DNA from: Caenispirillum salinarum AK4
GTDB taxonomy: Bacteria > Pseudomonadota > Alphaproteobacteria > Rhodospirillales > Rhodospirillaceae
Assembly: GCF_000315795.1 (NCBI RefSeq)
Contig: NZ_ANHY01000007.1
Span: 124,001-188,000 of the forward strand
Direction: 5' to 3'
DNA: 64,000 nucleotides
Shown here: piece after piece, positions 28,880-38,157 of the stretch
How positions within the stretch are numbered: the stretch's first letter is position 1
How the letters are laid out: every line of letters starts with the position of its first letter
Translations under genes and position numbers: made by a program
Notes under the pieces: generated by a model
Databases searched by the model: none
What the model saw: the letters and a program-made list of their open reading frames with translations, nothing else
Told to the model about the DNA's origin: nothing

Positions 28880-28895
28880 AATCGGAAACGATTGG
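28880..28895 (-). other. Small hairpin in the tsf leader
   Basis: CAATCG and CGATTG form a 6-bp stem around a four-base loop, about 25 bases upstream of the tsf start. It could influence tsf translation after partial read-through from rpsB. Confidence 0.3.
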
Positions 28896-28904
28896 TGTTT
28901 CTTG

Positions 28905-28934
28905 AAAAAATGGCGGCGACCGAAGCCGCCGCCA
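28905..28934 (-). terminator. Attenuator-type terminator between rpsB and tsf
   Basis: Arms TGGCGGCG (28911-28918) and CGCCGCCA (28927-28934) form an 8-bp stem followed on the minus strand by six T (28905-28910). It lies in the rpsB-tsf gap, so it should reduce tsf transcription relative to rpsB. Confidence 0.75.
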
Positions 28935-28956
28935 CTTCGAAGCGGTAAGACGGCGA

Positions 28957-29814
28957 TCAGCCGGCGTTCTGGCCGGCGCCCAGCTCGCCTTCCTGGGCCT
29001 GGGTCGCGGCCTCGTCGGCGGCGGCCTTCTCCTCGGCGGACTGGCCTTCGACCTCGTCGCCGGCCAGCGCGGGCTCGGCCGGGGCCTCTTCCTGCTCGCC
29101 GATATCGACGCCGGCGGCGGCCATCTCGGCGCTGATGCCGTCGAGGACGGCGCCGGAAATCAGGTCGCAGTACATCTTGATGGCTCGGATGGCGTCGTCG
29201 TTACCCGGGATCGGGTAGGCGATGCCGTTCGGGTCGCTGTTGGAGTCCAGCACGGCGACGACCGGGATGCCCAGCTTGTTGGCCTCGGCAATCGCCAGCG
29301 ACTCCTTGACGGTGTCGATGACGAAGATCAGGTCGGGCTGGCCGCCCATCTCCTTGATGCCGCCCAGGGCGCGGGTCAGCTTCTCGCGCTCGCGCTCCAG
29401 GCTCAGCGTCTCGCGCTTGGTGAGCGCGCTCGGCACGCCGACCTCGAACATCTCGTCCAGCTCGCGCAGGCGCTTGATGGAGTTGGACACCGTGCGCCAG
29501 TTGGTCAGCATGCCGCCGAGCCAACGGTGGTTCACGTAGTACTGACCGCAGCGGCTGGCCGATTCGGCGACGATCTCGGCAGCCTGGCGCTTGGTGCCGA
29601 CGAACAGGACGCGGCCGCCGTTGGCGGTGACGTCGCGCACGGCTTCCATGGCGCGGTACAGCATGGGAACGGTCTGCTGCAGGTCGATGATGTGCACGCC
29701 GTCGCGAACACCGTACAGGAACGGCGCCATGCGCGGGTTCCAGCGACGGGTGTTGTGCCCGAAGTGGCAGCCGGACTCGATCATCTGACGCAGGGTAAAG
29801 GTCGGAAGGGCCAT
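28957..29814 (-). CDS. rpsB: 30S ribosomal protein S2
   Basis: A 285-residue small-subunit protein. The core matches S2: [46 protein letters not shown], and [25 protein letters not shown]. After about residue 235 it carries an acidic Ala/Glu-rich tail of about 45 residues, common in Alphaproteobacteria and absent from E. coli S2. It is the first gene of the rpsB-tsf unit. Confidence 0.97.
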   Translation of the reverse strand: MALPTFTLRQMIESGCHFGHNTRRWNPRMAPFLYGVRDGVHIIDLQQTVPMLYRAMEAVRDVTANGGRVLFVGTKRQAAEIVAESASRCGQYYVNHRWLGGMLTNWRTVSNSIKRLRELDEMFEVGVPSALTKRETLSLEREREKLTRALGGIKEMGGQPDLIFVIDTVKESLAIAEANKLGIPVVAVLDSNSDPNGIAYPIPGNDDAIRAIKMYCDLISGAVLDGISAEMAAAGVDIGEQEEAPAEPALAGDEVEGQSAEEKAAADEAATQAQEGELGAGQNAG

Positions 29815-29952
29815 AATGTCCTCTTTTTCCGGTTAGGCCTCCGCGGGGCAAGTCATCGGACGATCCTGCGAAGACCGTACCGACACCGGATGGCCCTGTT
29901 GCCGTTGTCGGGCAAAGGGCCGCGCACCCGCGTGCGTGGTTTGAAGGCCCGC

Positions 29953-29981
29953 TATTTACAGCGGCGCCCGGCCTTTGGCAA
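29953..29981 (-). promoter_or_regulatory. rpsB promoter
   Basis: On the minus strand TTGCCA (29976-29981) and TAAATA (29953-29958) are separated by exactly 17 bases. Transcription would begin near 29946, leaving a structured leader of about 130 bases before rpsB, where autoregulation by S2 would be expected. Confidence 0.65.
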
Positions 29982-30034
29982 CCCCTTTGCACGATGTCCG
30001 GCACGGGTTTCACGCACTCGTCAAGAGCCCACCT

Positions 30035-31105
30035 TCATACATCGCCCTCGCCGTCCGTTTCCGCCGCCAGCAGCGCCCGCTTGCGCGCAGTCCCCCAGCG
30101 GTAGCCGGAAAGGCCGCCATCGCCCCGCACGACGCGGTGGCAGGGCACGACCACGGCCAGCCGGTTGGCGGCGACGGCGCCCGCGACCGCCCGGGCCGCC
30201 CCCGGCTGCCCGAGGCGACGCGCCAATTCAGCGTAGGAGACCGTCTCGCCCGGCGGAATGCGCTTCAACTCGGTCCACACCTGTTCCTGGAAGGCAGTGC
30301 CGCGGATGTCGAGCGGCAGGTCCAGAGCGGTGCGCGGTGCCTCCACATGCGCAGCCACGGCCCGTACGACGGCGGCAAGGCCCGCCGAGTCCTCCTCAAG
30401 CGCCGCCTTTGGAAAGTGTGCGCGAAGCTGCGCGGCCACCTCGGCGTCTTCGGCGCCCAGTTCGACGGCGCACAGCCCGCGCGCCGTCGTCGCCACCAGC
30501 AGACAGCCGAAGGCGCAGGGTGCCGTGGCGTAACGGATCGTCTCGCCCTGCCCGCCCCTTGCATAGGCCGACGGGGTCATCCCCAGGCGCTCACCGGCGG
30601 CCTCGTAGGCACGGCTGGGAGCGCCGTAGCCGGCATCGTAGAGCGCCTCGGTGACGGTGGCGCCGCGCTTCAGCCCCCGGGCGAGCCGACGGGCCTTCAG
30701 CGCCTTGGCGTAGCCCTTGGGCGTGACGCCGAGACGATCCTGGAACAGGCGCCGCAGCCTGGCGGGCGTCAGGCCGACGCGGCCCGCGAGTTCGCCGAGC
30801 GCCGGCTCCTCCTCCGCCGCATCCAAGATGCGGCACGCGGCATCCAGCGCCGCGGCGTCCGGGTCGGCGGCGGCTGGTGCGCCGGGCCGGCAGCGCTTGC
30901 AGGGACGGAATCCGGCTGCCTCAGCGTCCGCGGGCGTGTCGAAGAAGGCCACGTTCTCGCGTCGGGGCGCCTTTGAGCGGCAGGAGGGGCGGCAGTAGAT
31001 GCCGGTAGTCCGGACGGCGTAGACGAAGCGGCCGTCAGCCTCCGCGTCATTGCCCAGGACGGCGCGCCAGCGGGGGTCCCGGAGACCTGTGTCGATGACC
31101 GTCAT
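30035..31105 (-). CDS. ada: Ada: bifunctional alkyl-DNA repair protein and regulator
   Basis: A 356-residue protein with the full E. coli Ada layout. The N-terminal zinc domain has Cys38, Cys42, Cys69 and Cys72 (GIYCRPSCRSK; RPCKRC), where Cys38 accepts methyl groups from phosphotriesters. An AraC-type helix-turn-helix follows (about 85-180). The C-terminal O6-alkylguanine transferase domain has the acceptor Cys322 in VVPCHRVV and the segment GTAFQEQVWTELKRIPPGET. I chose the ATG at 31105, which overlaps the preceding transporter's stop (ATGA). It is probably self-activated after alkylation damage. Confidence 0.95.
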   Translation of the reverse strand: MTVIDTGLRDPRWRAVLGNDAEADGRFVYAVRTTGIYCRPSCRSKAPRRENVAFFDTPADAEAAGFRPCKRCRPGAPAAADPDAAALDAACRILDAAEEEPALGELAGRVGLTPARLRRLFQDRLGVTPKGYAKALKARRLARGLKRGATVTEALYDAGYGAPSRAYEAAGERLGMTPSAYARGGQGETIRYATAPCAFGCLLVATTARGLCAVELGAEDAEVAAQLRAHFPKAALEEDSAGLAAVVRAVAAHVEAPRTALDLPLDIRGTAFQEQVWTELKRIPPGETVSYAELARRLGQPGAARAVAGAVAANRLAVVVPCHRVVRGDGGLSGYRWGTARKRALLAAETDGEGDV

Positions 31106-32049
31106 GTCAGGCTTCCTTCTCCCCGCACAGCCGCCTTCAGCCGCCCGGCCGGCCGTCCGTCCACGGCGGCGAGGCCTATTCCTATGATCGCCATACCGGC
31201 AACCTCCCGCAAGCCTATCGCCTCGCCCAGGATGCCGATCCCCAGGAGGATGGCACTGACGGGAATAAGGAACGTCACCAGCAGCAGGTTGGTCGCTCCG
31301 GCCACGGCCAGGATGCGGAAGTACAGGAGATAGGCGAGCGCCGTCGACAGCACGACCAGCCCCGCGACGGCGGCCACCACCTCCGGTCCCGGCGCGGGCA
31401 GAGTCCACGGCCGATCGACGCCCAGCGCAAGGGGCAGCAGGAACAGGGTCGAGGCCGTCACCTGCCCCGCCGCAGTCTGCAACGGCGTCACCCCGAGGCG
31501 CTGGAACCGGCGTCCGAAGACCCCGGCACACGCATAGGAGATCGCCCCGCCGAGGCACGCGAGATAGGGCAAGAGGCCGCCCTCGCCCCAACCACCGCCG
31601 CCCATCAGCACCACGACGCCGAGGAACCCGAACCCGACGCCCGCCACCCGGCCGGGCGTCATGCGCTCGTCGGCCAGCACAAGACCGGCGACGATCACCG
31701 TGAACAGCGGCGTAGTGGCGTTCAGAATGGCGGCAAGGCTGGACGACAGGTGCGCCTGCCCCCAGACGATGAGACTGAACGGCACCGCGTTGTTGAGCAG
31801 CCCCATGACGAGGAATGCCCGCCAAACCTCCGGTCGCGCCGGCATCGTGCCGCCGGTCATCGCCACGACGGCCCACAGCACCAAGGCGCACCCGCCGACG
31901 CGCAGCAGCACCAGTGTCAGCGGCGGGATTGCGCCGACGGCGACCTCGACGAAGAAGAACGAGCCTCCCCACAGCACCGAAAGGGCGAGCAGCATAGCCC
32001 AGGCACCAGGGCTCATGCGGGGCGTGATGGTGAGTGGCGTCGTTGTCAT
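31102..32049 (-). CDS. DMT-superfamily transporter (EamA family)
   Basis: A 315-residue inner-membrane protein with ten predicted helices as two EamA repeats (about 15-140 and 160-300). Hallmarks are LWGGSFFFVEVAVG in helix 1 and LNNAVPFSLIVWGQAHLSSSLAAI in helices 3-4. The substrate is unknown; relatives export amino acids or metabolites. Translational coupling with ada is notable, because a drug/metabolite exporter co-expressed with alkylation repair could expel a damaging compound, though this is only inferred from position. Confidence 0.9.
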   Translation of the reverse strand: MTTTPLTITPRMSPGAWAMLLALSVLWGGSFFFVEVAVGAIPPLTLVLLRVGGCALVLWAVVAMTGGTMPARPEVWRAFLVMGLLNNAVPFSLIVWGQAHLSSSLAAILNATTPLFTVIVAGLVLADERMTPGRVAGVGFGFLGVVVLMGGGGWGEGGLLPYLACLGGAISYACAGVFGRRFQRLGVTPLQTAAGQVTASTLFLLPLALGVDRPWTLPAPGPEVVAAVAGLVVLSTALAYLLYFRILAVAGATNLLLVTFLIPVSAILLGIGILGEAIGLREVAGMAIIGIGLAAVDGRPAGRLKAAVRGEGSLT

Positions 32050-32130
32050 CGGGTCCTCCCGTTCGTGGTTTTCGAACGGGAGGATGCGGCGGCGCCCGGC
32101 CCCGCCGCATCCCGTTTCGGCGCAGGTAAT

Positions 32131-35100
32131 TCAGATTTCCACCACGTCCATCACACCCGGCGTGTTGCGCAGCGCACTGAGCGTGGCAGCGGAAAGCTGG
32201 AACTGGCGGTCGGCGTACTTCAGTTCGACGTTGTACTCGTCCAGGTGCGCGACCACGACAATGGTGCCGTTGCCCGGCTTGTCCTTGTCGATCACCGCCC
32301 GCAGGCGCTCCAGCGGCTCCGGGTTGTCGATGTGGATTTCCAGCTTCTTCGTGGAGCGGGCGGCGACCTCCTCCAGGTTCTCCACCGCCTTGGCGCCAAG
32401 CCGCACCTGCTCGCCGTCAAGGCGGGCATCCACCGTGATGACCACCGGCTTGCCGCTGTCCAGCACCTCGCGCGAGGCCGCCAGGATTTCCGAGAAGAAC
32501 ATCACCTCATACGTGCCGCCGGCGTCGGACAGGGTGACGAAGGCATAGCGGCTGCCGTTCTTGCCCACGCGCTCCTTCCGGCCGCCGACGGAGCCGGCCA
32601 TCTTCACGGGGTTGGCGCCGCCGTTCTTGAGGTGCTCCACCAGTTCCGAGCTTTTCACGACCGACAGGCGCTTGAGCGTGCGGTCGAAGGTATCCAGCGG
32701 ATGCGCAGAGAGATAGAAGCCAATGGCCGCCAACTCGCAATCCAGCTTCTCCACAGGCGTCCAGTCGGGCACCTTGGGCAGGGTGAGCGGCGGCGTCGCC
32801 TCCTGGGTGCCGCCGAACAGGCTCACCTGGTTGGAAGAGCGTTCCTCCGCCGCGGCTTGCGCGTGGCGCATGATGGTCTCGATGGCGGCGAAGGTCTGGG
32901 CGCGGTTCTTGTTCAGGCAGTCGAAAGCGCCGGCGCGCACCAGGTTCTCCAGCAGGCGCTTGTTGACGGCCTTGGTGTCAAGACGCTGCGCGAAGTCCTT
33001 GATATCCTTGAAGGGTCCGTTCTTTCGGCGTTCGTTCACCAGGCTTTCCATGGCGTGCTGGCCGACGTTCTTGATGGCCGACAGCGCATACCGCACCGCG
33101 CCCTTCTCCACCGAGAACAGCACTTCCGACCTGTTGATGTCGGGCGGCAGCAGGTCGATCTTCAGGCGGCCCAACTCCGCCTTGAAGGCCTCCAGCTTTT
33201 CGGTGTTGTGCATGTCGTAGGTCATGGTCGCGGCCATGAACTCGACGGGATAGTTGGCCTTTAGATAGGCCGTCTGGTAGGCGACCAGCGCGTAGGCGGC
33301 GGCGTGCGACTTGTTGAAGCCGTAGCCGGCGAACTTGGCGATGGTGTCGAAAATCTCCGACGCCTTCTCGCGCGCAATCCCGTTCTGCTCCGCGCCGTCG
33401 CAGAACATGGTGCGCTGCTTGTCCATCTCCGCCTGGATCTTCTTGCCCATGGCGCGGCGGAGAAGGTCGGCGCCGCCGAGCGAGTAGCCGGCCAGGATCT
33501 GGGCGGCCTGCATCACCTGCTCCTGGTAGATCATGATCCCGTAGGTCTCTGACAGGATCTGCTCCAGGTCGGGGTGCATGTAGATCACCTCCTCCTCGCC
33601 CTGCTTGCGGCGGATGTAGGAGGGGATGTTGTCCATGGGGCCCGGACGGTACAGCGCCACGACGGCGATGATGTCCTCCAGGCAGTCGGGCTTCAGCTTG
33701 GTCAGCACGTCGCGCATGCCCGTGCTTTCCAGCTGGAACACGCCGGCCGTCTCGCCGCGCGCCAGAAGGCGATAGGATTTCTCGTCGTCCAGCGGCAGGG
33801 CGCTCATGTCGATGTCGACGCCGTGCTGCTCCTTGATGTGCTTCACGGCCGTGTTGATGACGGTGAGCGTCTTCAGGCCCAGGAAGTCGAACTTCACCAG
33901 ACCCGCCTGCTCCACCCACTTCATGTTGAACTGGGTGACCGGCATGTCGGAGTTCGGGTCGCGGTAGAGCGGCACCAGCTCGTCCAGCGGGCGGTCGCCG
34001 ATCACCACGCCGGCCGCGTGGGTGGAGGCGTGGCTGAACAGGCCCTCCAGCTTCAGCGCGATGGACAGCATGTGGGCGACCTGCGGGTCGCTGTCGCGCA
34101 ACTCGGCCAGCTGCGGTTCCTGCTCCAGGGCCTCGGGCAGGGTGCAGGGGTTGGCCGGGTTGTTGGGGATCATCTTGCAGATCTTGTCCACGTAGCCCAG
34201 CGGCATCTCCAGCACGCGGCCGACCGAGCGCACCACCGCGCGCGCCTGGAGCTTACCGAAGGTGATGATCTGCGCGACCTTGTCGCGGCCGTACTTTTCC
34301 TGGACGTAGCGGATGACCTCTTCGCGGCGGTCCTGGCAGAAGTCCACGTCGAAGTCGGGCATGGACACACGTTCGGGGTTCAGGAACCGCTCGAACAGAA
34401 GGGCGAAGCGCAGCGGGTCCAGGTCGGTGATGGTCAGAGCCCAGGCCACCAGCGAGCCCGCGCCCGAGCCACGGCCCGGCCCGACGGGAATGTCGTGGTC
34501 CTTGCCCCACTGGATGAAGTCCGCAACGATCATGAAGTAGCCTGGGAAGCCCATCTTGTTGATGATGCCCAGTTCGTACTCCAGCCGATCCCAGTAAGGC
34601 TTTGCGGCGGCTTCCTTTTCCTCGTCCGACATGCCGTCGGTGTAGACGTGGACCTCCAGCCGGTCGCGCAAGCCCTGGGCCGCCACGTCGCGCAGGGCCT
34701 CTTCCTCCGACCCTCCGCCGGCCTGGGGGGCGCGCGGCAGGATGGGATCGCGCTTCTCCACCATCACCGCGCAACGCTTGGCGATGACCAGAGTGTTATC
34801 AATGGCTTCCGGCAGATCCTTGAACAGCTCCCGCATCTCCTCGGGGCTCTTGAAGTAGTGCTCCGGCGTCAGGCGGCGGCGGTCGGTGTGGGACAGGAAG
34901 CTTTTTTCCGCCATGCAAATGAGGGCGTCGTGCGCCTCGTACATGTCGCGGTCGGGGAAGAAGCATTCGTTGGTGGCGACCAGCGGCAGGTCCAGCTTGT
35001 AGGCGAGGTCGATGAAGCCCGGCTCCGACTGGTCCTCGCGCGGCATCCCATGGCGCTGGATTTCCACGTAGAGGCGGCCGGAATAGATGTCGGCCAGCGC

Positions 35101-35613
35101 CTTGAGGCAGTCCTCGGCCGCGTCCATCTGGCCGTCCAGGATCAGCCGCCCGACCGGCCCCAGCGGCCCGCCGGTGAGGCAGATCAGGCCCTCTCCGTGC
35201 TCTTTGAGGGCCGCCATGTCCACCTGCGGCGTCTCGTGACCGTCGGTCTCCAGGTAGGACATGGAGACGACCTTGAGCAGGTTCTCGTACCCCGCCGCAT
35301 TCTGGGCGATGAGCACCAGCTGATCGGGCTCGGGCGTCCGGGCCTCGCGGGCGCCGAAGCCGGACGGTTTCTCGGCCTTGCGGCGCAGGCTGATCTGGCA
35401 CCCGATGATGGGCTGGATGCCCTCGCCGGTGCAGCCGACGGAGAATTCCAGGCCGCCAAAGACGTTGCGCGTGTCGGTGATGGCGACCGCCGGCATGCCC
35501 ATCTTCTTGCACAGCTTGGGCAGCGTCTTCACCGCGATGGCGCCCTCGGACATGGAATATGCCGTGTGGACGCGCAGATGGACGAAGGAGGAGGCGGCGG
35601 CGGTGTCGGTCAT
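32131..35613 (-). CDS. dnaE: DNA polymerase III alpha subunit
   Basis: The replicative polymerase, 1160 residues, usual DnaE1 length. The N-terminal PHP domain starts with FVHLRVHTAYSMSEGA. The polymerase active site has GPGRGSGAGSLVAW (379-391) and PDFDVDFCQDRR (419-430, catalytic aspartates at 422 and 424). Helix-hairpin-helix, beta-clamp contact and C-terminal OB-fold (KMAGSVGGRKERVG) regions follow. It is not the error-prone DnaE2. It is downstream of a small XRE-type gene and the lol genes. Confidence 0.97.
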   Translation of the reverse strand: MTDTAAASSFVHLRVHTAYSMSEGAIAVKTLPKLCKKMGMPAVAITDTRNVFGGLEFSVGCTGEGIQPIIGCQISLRRKAEKPSGFGAREARTPEPDQLVLIAQNAAGYENLLKVVSMSYLETDGHETPQVDMAALKEHGEGLICLTGGPLGPVGRLILDGQMDAAEDCLKALADIYSGRLYVEIQRHGMPREDQSEPGFIDLAYKLDLPLVATNECFFPDRDMYEAHDALICMAEKSFLSHTDRRRLTPEHYFKSPEEMRELFKDLPEAIDNTLVIAKRCAVMVEKRDPILPRAPQAGGGSEEEALRDVAAQGLRDRLEVHVYTDGMSDEEKEAAAKPYWDRLEYELGIINKMGFPGYFMIVADFIQWGKDHDIPVGPGRGSGAGSLVAWALTITDLDPLRFALLFERFLNPERVSMPDFDVDFCQDRREEVIRYVQEKYGRDKVAQIITFGKLQARAVVRSVGRVLEMPLGYVDKICKMIPNNPANPCTLPEALEQEPQLAELRDSDPQVAHMLSIALKLEGLFSHASTHAAGVVIGDRPLDELVPLYRDPNSDMPVTQFNMKWVEQAGLVKFDFLGLKTLTVINTAVKHIKEQHGVDIDMSALPLDDEKSYRLLARGETAGVFQLESTGMRDVLTKLKPDCLEDIIAVVALYRPGPMDNIPSYIRRKQGEEEVIYMHPDLEQILSETYGIMIYQEQVMQAAQILAGYSLGGADLLRRAMGKKIQAEMDKQRTMFCDGAEQNGIAREKASEIFDTIAKFAGYGFNKSHAAAYALVAYQTAYLKANYPVEFMAATMTYDMHNTEKLEAFKAELGRLKIDLLPPDINRSEVLFSVEKGAVRYALSAIKNVGQHAMESLVNERRKNGPFKDIKDFAQRLDTKAVNKRLLENLVRAGAFDCLNKNRAQTFAAIETIMRHAQAAAEERSSNQVSLFGGTQEATPPLTLPKVPDWTPVEKLDCELAAIGFYLSAHPLDTFDRTLKRLSVVKSSELVEHLKNGGANPVKMAGSVGGRKERVGKNGSRYAFVTLSDAGGTYEVMFFSEILAASREVLDSGKPVVITVDARLDGEQVRLGAKAVENLEEVAARSTKKLEIHIDNPEPLERLRAVIDKDKPGNGTIVVVAHLDEYNVELKYADRQFQLSAATLSALRNTPGVMDVVEI

Positions 35614-35666
35614 GGGCGGCGGGCTTTTCCGATGGCGCGGGGCCGAGTGTTCTACAGGATCACGGC

Positions 35667-35945
35667 TCAGCCGAACAAGTCATCCAATCCTATTCCCAGC
35701 GCTTCGGCGATGCGGCGGGCGGTCTCGAGCGACGGCGACTTGGTTCCCTTCTCCACCGCGTGGATCATGGACGGCGCGACGCCGGCCCTTTCCGCCAGTG
35801 CACGCTGAGTAAGGCCCTGTTCCTCCCGCCAGACGGTGACGGGGCTTTCACCCGCCAGGATGCGCTTGAGGCCGGCATGGGAAATAGTCGGCTCGTCTCG
35901 GTGCTGGGCGATAAGAGCCCGGTCCTCGGCGTCTTGCACATCCAT
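35667..35945 (-). CDS. Small XRE-family helix-turn-helix regulator
   Basis: A 92-residue DNA-binding protein. Residues 35-92 form an XRE/Cro helix-turn-helix (REEQGLTQRALAERAGVAPS, then MIHAVEKGTKSPSLETARRI). The N-terminal 30 residues are acidic and may mediate dimerisation. The shape is that of an antitoxin of the HigA/MqsA kind, but there is no toxin-like partner on either side (lolD upstream, dnaE downstream), so it is either an orphan antitoxin or an ordinary regulator. Its target is not evident. Confidence 0.85.
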   Translation of the reverse strand: MDVQDAEDRALIAQHRDEPTISHAGLKRILAGESPVTVWREEQGLTQRALAERAGVAPSMIHAVEKGTKSPSLETARRIAEALGIGLDDLFG

Positions 35946-36012
35946 TATCCGCCCCCTCCGGCTGTTCCCCTGAGCCTATTGTGGAGGAGGTTAACGACCG
36001 GTCAAGAGCCCC

Positions 36013-36705
36013 CTACTCCGCCGGCACGCTTTCCCTCAGGCGGCCTTCGCTGAGGCTCACGGTGCGGTCCATGCGGGCGGCCAGGTCGGGATTATGGGTT
36101 GCGATCAGGGCCGCCAGACCCTCTTCCCGCACCAGCCGCAGGAAGGCCGCGAAGACGTGGTCGCTGGTGTGGGGGTCCAGGTTGCCCGTCGGCTCGTCGG
36201 CCAGCAGCAGGCGCGGACTGTTGGCGAGCGCACGGCAGATGGCGACGCGCTGCTGCTCGCCGCCCGACAGCTCGGCCGGGCGGTGCTTGATGCGGTCTGC
36301 CAGGCCCATCCCCTCCAGCAGACGCGTCGCCCGCTTGGCGGCCTCGCCTTTGCCGGTGCCGGCGATCATCTGCGGCAGCACCACGTTCTCCAGCGCCGAA
36401 AACTCGGGCAGCAGGTGGTGGTACTGGTAGACGAAGCCCAGGTGCAGGCGGCGCAGCGCCGTGCGCTTGTCGTCGGACAGCGTGCCCGCCGACGTGCCGG
36501 CGATCAGCACCTCGCCGCTCGTCGGCTTCTCCAGCAGGCCGGAAATCTGCAACAGCGTCGACTTGCCGGTGCCCGATGGACCGACCAGTGCGACGATCTC
36601 GCCCGGCCGGATCGCCAGATCGACGCCACGCAGGACCTCCAGCTCCACGCGCCCCTGGCGGAAGGACCGCTTGACGTTCGAAAGCTTCAGCGCCGCGTCA
36701 TTCAT
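36013..36705 (-). CDS. lolD: Lipoprotein-releasing ABC transporter ATPase LolD
   Basis: A 230-residue ABC ATPase: Walker [10 protein letters not shown], signature LSGGEQQR, Walker [13 protein letters not shown], and switch histidine in IATHNPD. With LolC/E it extracts mature lipoproteins from the inner membrane and passes them to LolA. MacB-type ATPases look similar; the adjacent 413-residue LolC-type permease decides. It overlaps that gene by eight bases. Confidence 0.93.
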   Translation of the reverse strand: MNDAALKLSNVKRSFRQGRVELEVLRGVDLAIRPGEIVALVGPSGTGKSTLLQISGLLEKPTSGEVLIAGTSAGTLSDDKRTALRRLHLGFVYQYHHLLPEFSALENVVLPQMIAGTGKGEAAKRATRLLEGMGLADRIKHRPAELSGGEQQRVAICRALANSPRLLLADEPTGNLDPHTSDHVFAAFLRLVREEGLAALIATHNPDLAARMDRTVSLSEGRLRESVPAE

Positions 36706-37939
36706 AGCGCAAGGCCTCCACCGGATCGAGGCGGGCGGCGCGCCAGGAGGGATAGATGGTCGCCCCGAAACTCAGGCCCAGGGCCATGAGCACCACCGTG
36801 CCCACTTCGCGCCAGTCGATTTCCGCCGGCATGGTCGCCAGGAAATAGATTTCCGGCGAGAACAGCTCGGTCCCGGTCAGCGCCTGGAGCCCCTGGCGGA
36901 TGCTCTCGATGTTGGCCGCGAACGCCACACCCAGGCCAAGGCCGGCGATGGTGCCGATCACGCCCACCGAGGCGCCTGCGATGAAGAAGATGCGCATGAC
37001 CGAGCCCCGGGTCGCCCCCATGGTGCGCAGGATGGCGATGTCGCGGCCCTTGTCCTTCACCAGCATGATGAGGCCCGAGATGATGTTGAACGCCGCCACC
37101 AGGATGATGAGCGTCAGGATCAGGAACATGACGTTGCGTTCCACCTGAAGTGCGTTGAAGAAGCTGGCGTTGGTGTTCTGCCAGCCGCGCAGCTGGTATC
37201 CCTGGCCCAGCGCGCCGGCGACGCGGGCCATGGTCTCCTCGATCTCGTCGGGGCTTTCGGTCACCACTTCCAGGTGGGTGACCGCGTTCTGGCGCTGGAA
37301 ATAGGTTTGCGCGGCCTCCAGCGGCATGAAGATGAAGCTGGAGTCGTACTCGTACATGCCCACCTTGAAGATCGCCCCGACCTCGTAGGCGCGCACGCGG
37401 GGCACGGTGCCGAAGGCGGTGACGTTGCCCTTGGGGCTGATGAGCGACAGCTTGTCGCCCAGCCACAGGCCGTATTTCTCGGCCATGCGCTCGCCGATGA
37501 GGATCTGCTCCGGCCCCAGCCCCTCCAGCGATCCGGCGATGATGGCCTGGGCGATGATGGGGCGGTTCATCAGGTCTTCCGGCTGGGCGCCGCGCACGAT
37601 GGCGCCGCCCGACTGGTTGTTGCCCGAGGCCATGACCTGGCCTTCAACCATGGGCGTCACGGCGGTAACGCCGGGAACGTCGCGCACGAGATCGGCCGCG
37701 TTCTCGTAGTCGCGGAAGACGCTGGTGCTCATGACGGTCATGTGGCCGTTCAGGCCGAGAATGTTGGTCAGCAACTCCTGCCGGAAGCCGTTCATCACCG
37801 CCATGACGATGATGAGCGTCGCCACGCCCAGTGCGATGCCGAGCAGCGAGAAACCGGCGATGACGGAGACGAACCCCTCCTTCCGCCGCGCCCTCAGGTA
37901 GCGCAGCGCCATCATCCGTTCAAAGGCCGAGAAGATCAT
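36698..37939 (-). CDS. lolC: Lipoprotein-releasing ABC transporter permease LolC/LolE
   Basis: A 413-residue inner-membrane protein with four helices: one after the N-terminal [21 protein letters not shown], then a large periplasmic domain (about 50-270), then three near the C-terminus. The LolE/C signature [21 protein letters not shown] is present. A single LolC/E-type gene suggests the LolF-type homodimer arrangement seen in many Alphaproteobacteria, rather than separate LolC and LolE. Confidence 0.92.
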   Translation of the reverse strand: MIFSAFERMMALRYLRARRKEGFVSVIAGFSLLGIALGVATLIIVMAVMNGFRQELLTNILGLNGHMTVMSTSVFRDYENAADLVRDVPGVTAVTPMVEGQVMASGNNQSGGAIVRGAQPEDLMNRPIIAQAIIAGSLEGLGPEQILIGERMAEKYGLWLGDKLSLISPKGNVTAFGTVPRVRAYEVGAIFKVGMYEYDSSFIFMPLEAAQTYFQRQNAVTHLEVVTESPDEIEETMARVAGALGQGYQLRGWQNTNASFFNALQVERNVMFLILTLIILVAAFNIISGLIMLVKDKGRDIAILRTMGATRGSVMRIFFIAGASVGVIGTIAGLGLGVAFAANIESIRQGLQALTGTELFSPEIYFLATMPAEIDWREVGTVVLMALGLSFGATIYPSWRAARLDPVEALRYE

Positions 37940-37984
37940 GCCTGTCCTTCAGGTTGCGCCGGGAGCGGCTGGAAGGTCTTGTTG

Positions 37985-38012
37985 AACCACCAAGGCACCA
38001 AGACACCAAGGG
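37985..38012 (+). repeat. CACCAAG-type extragenic repeat, copy 1
   Basis: AACCACCAAGGCACCAAGAC and its continuation CACCAAGGG lie in the lolC-proS gap. The copy at 38114-38143 is an imperfect inverted match, so the two could form a long stem about 160 bases across. Confidence 0.7.
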
Positions 38013-38113
38013 AGCGGTGTGAACGTGCATCAGCGGCTTAAGAATTGAACTTAGCGATTTTTTTCAAGAAGATGACGCCGGCCGATGATCCACAGCATCA
38101 CCGACCGGCACAC

Positions 38114-38143
38114 CCTCTTGGTGTCTTTGTGTCTTGGTGGTTC
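38114..38143 (-). repeat. CACCAAG-type extragenic repeat, copy 2 (inverted)
   Basis: The reverse complement reads AACCACCAAGACACAAAGAC followed by ACCAAGAGGG, matching copy 1 at most positions. It ends about 15 bases from the proS stop. Confidence 0.7.
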
Positions 38144-38157
38144 CCCACCTTTCGACG

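Noticed and set aside
33574-35808. A 744-codon plus-strand open frame across dnaE
   Set aside because: Antisense to a clear DnaE with all catalytic residues, and no recognisable domain.
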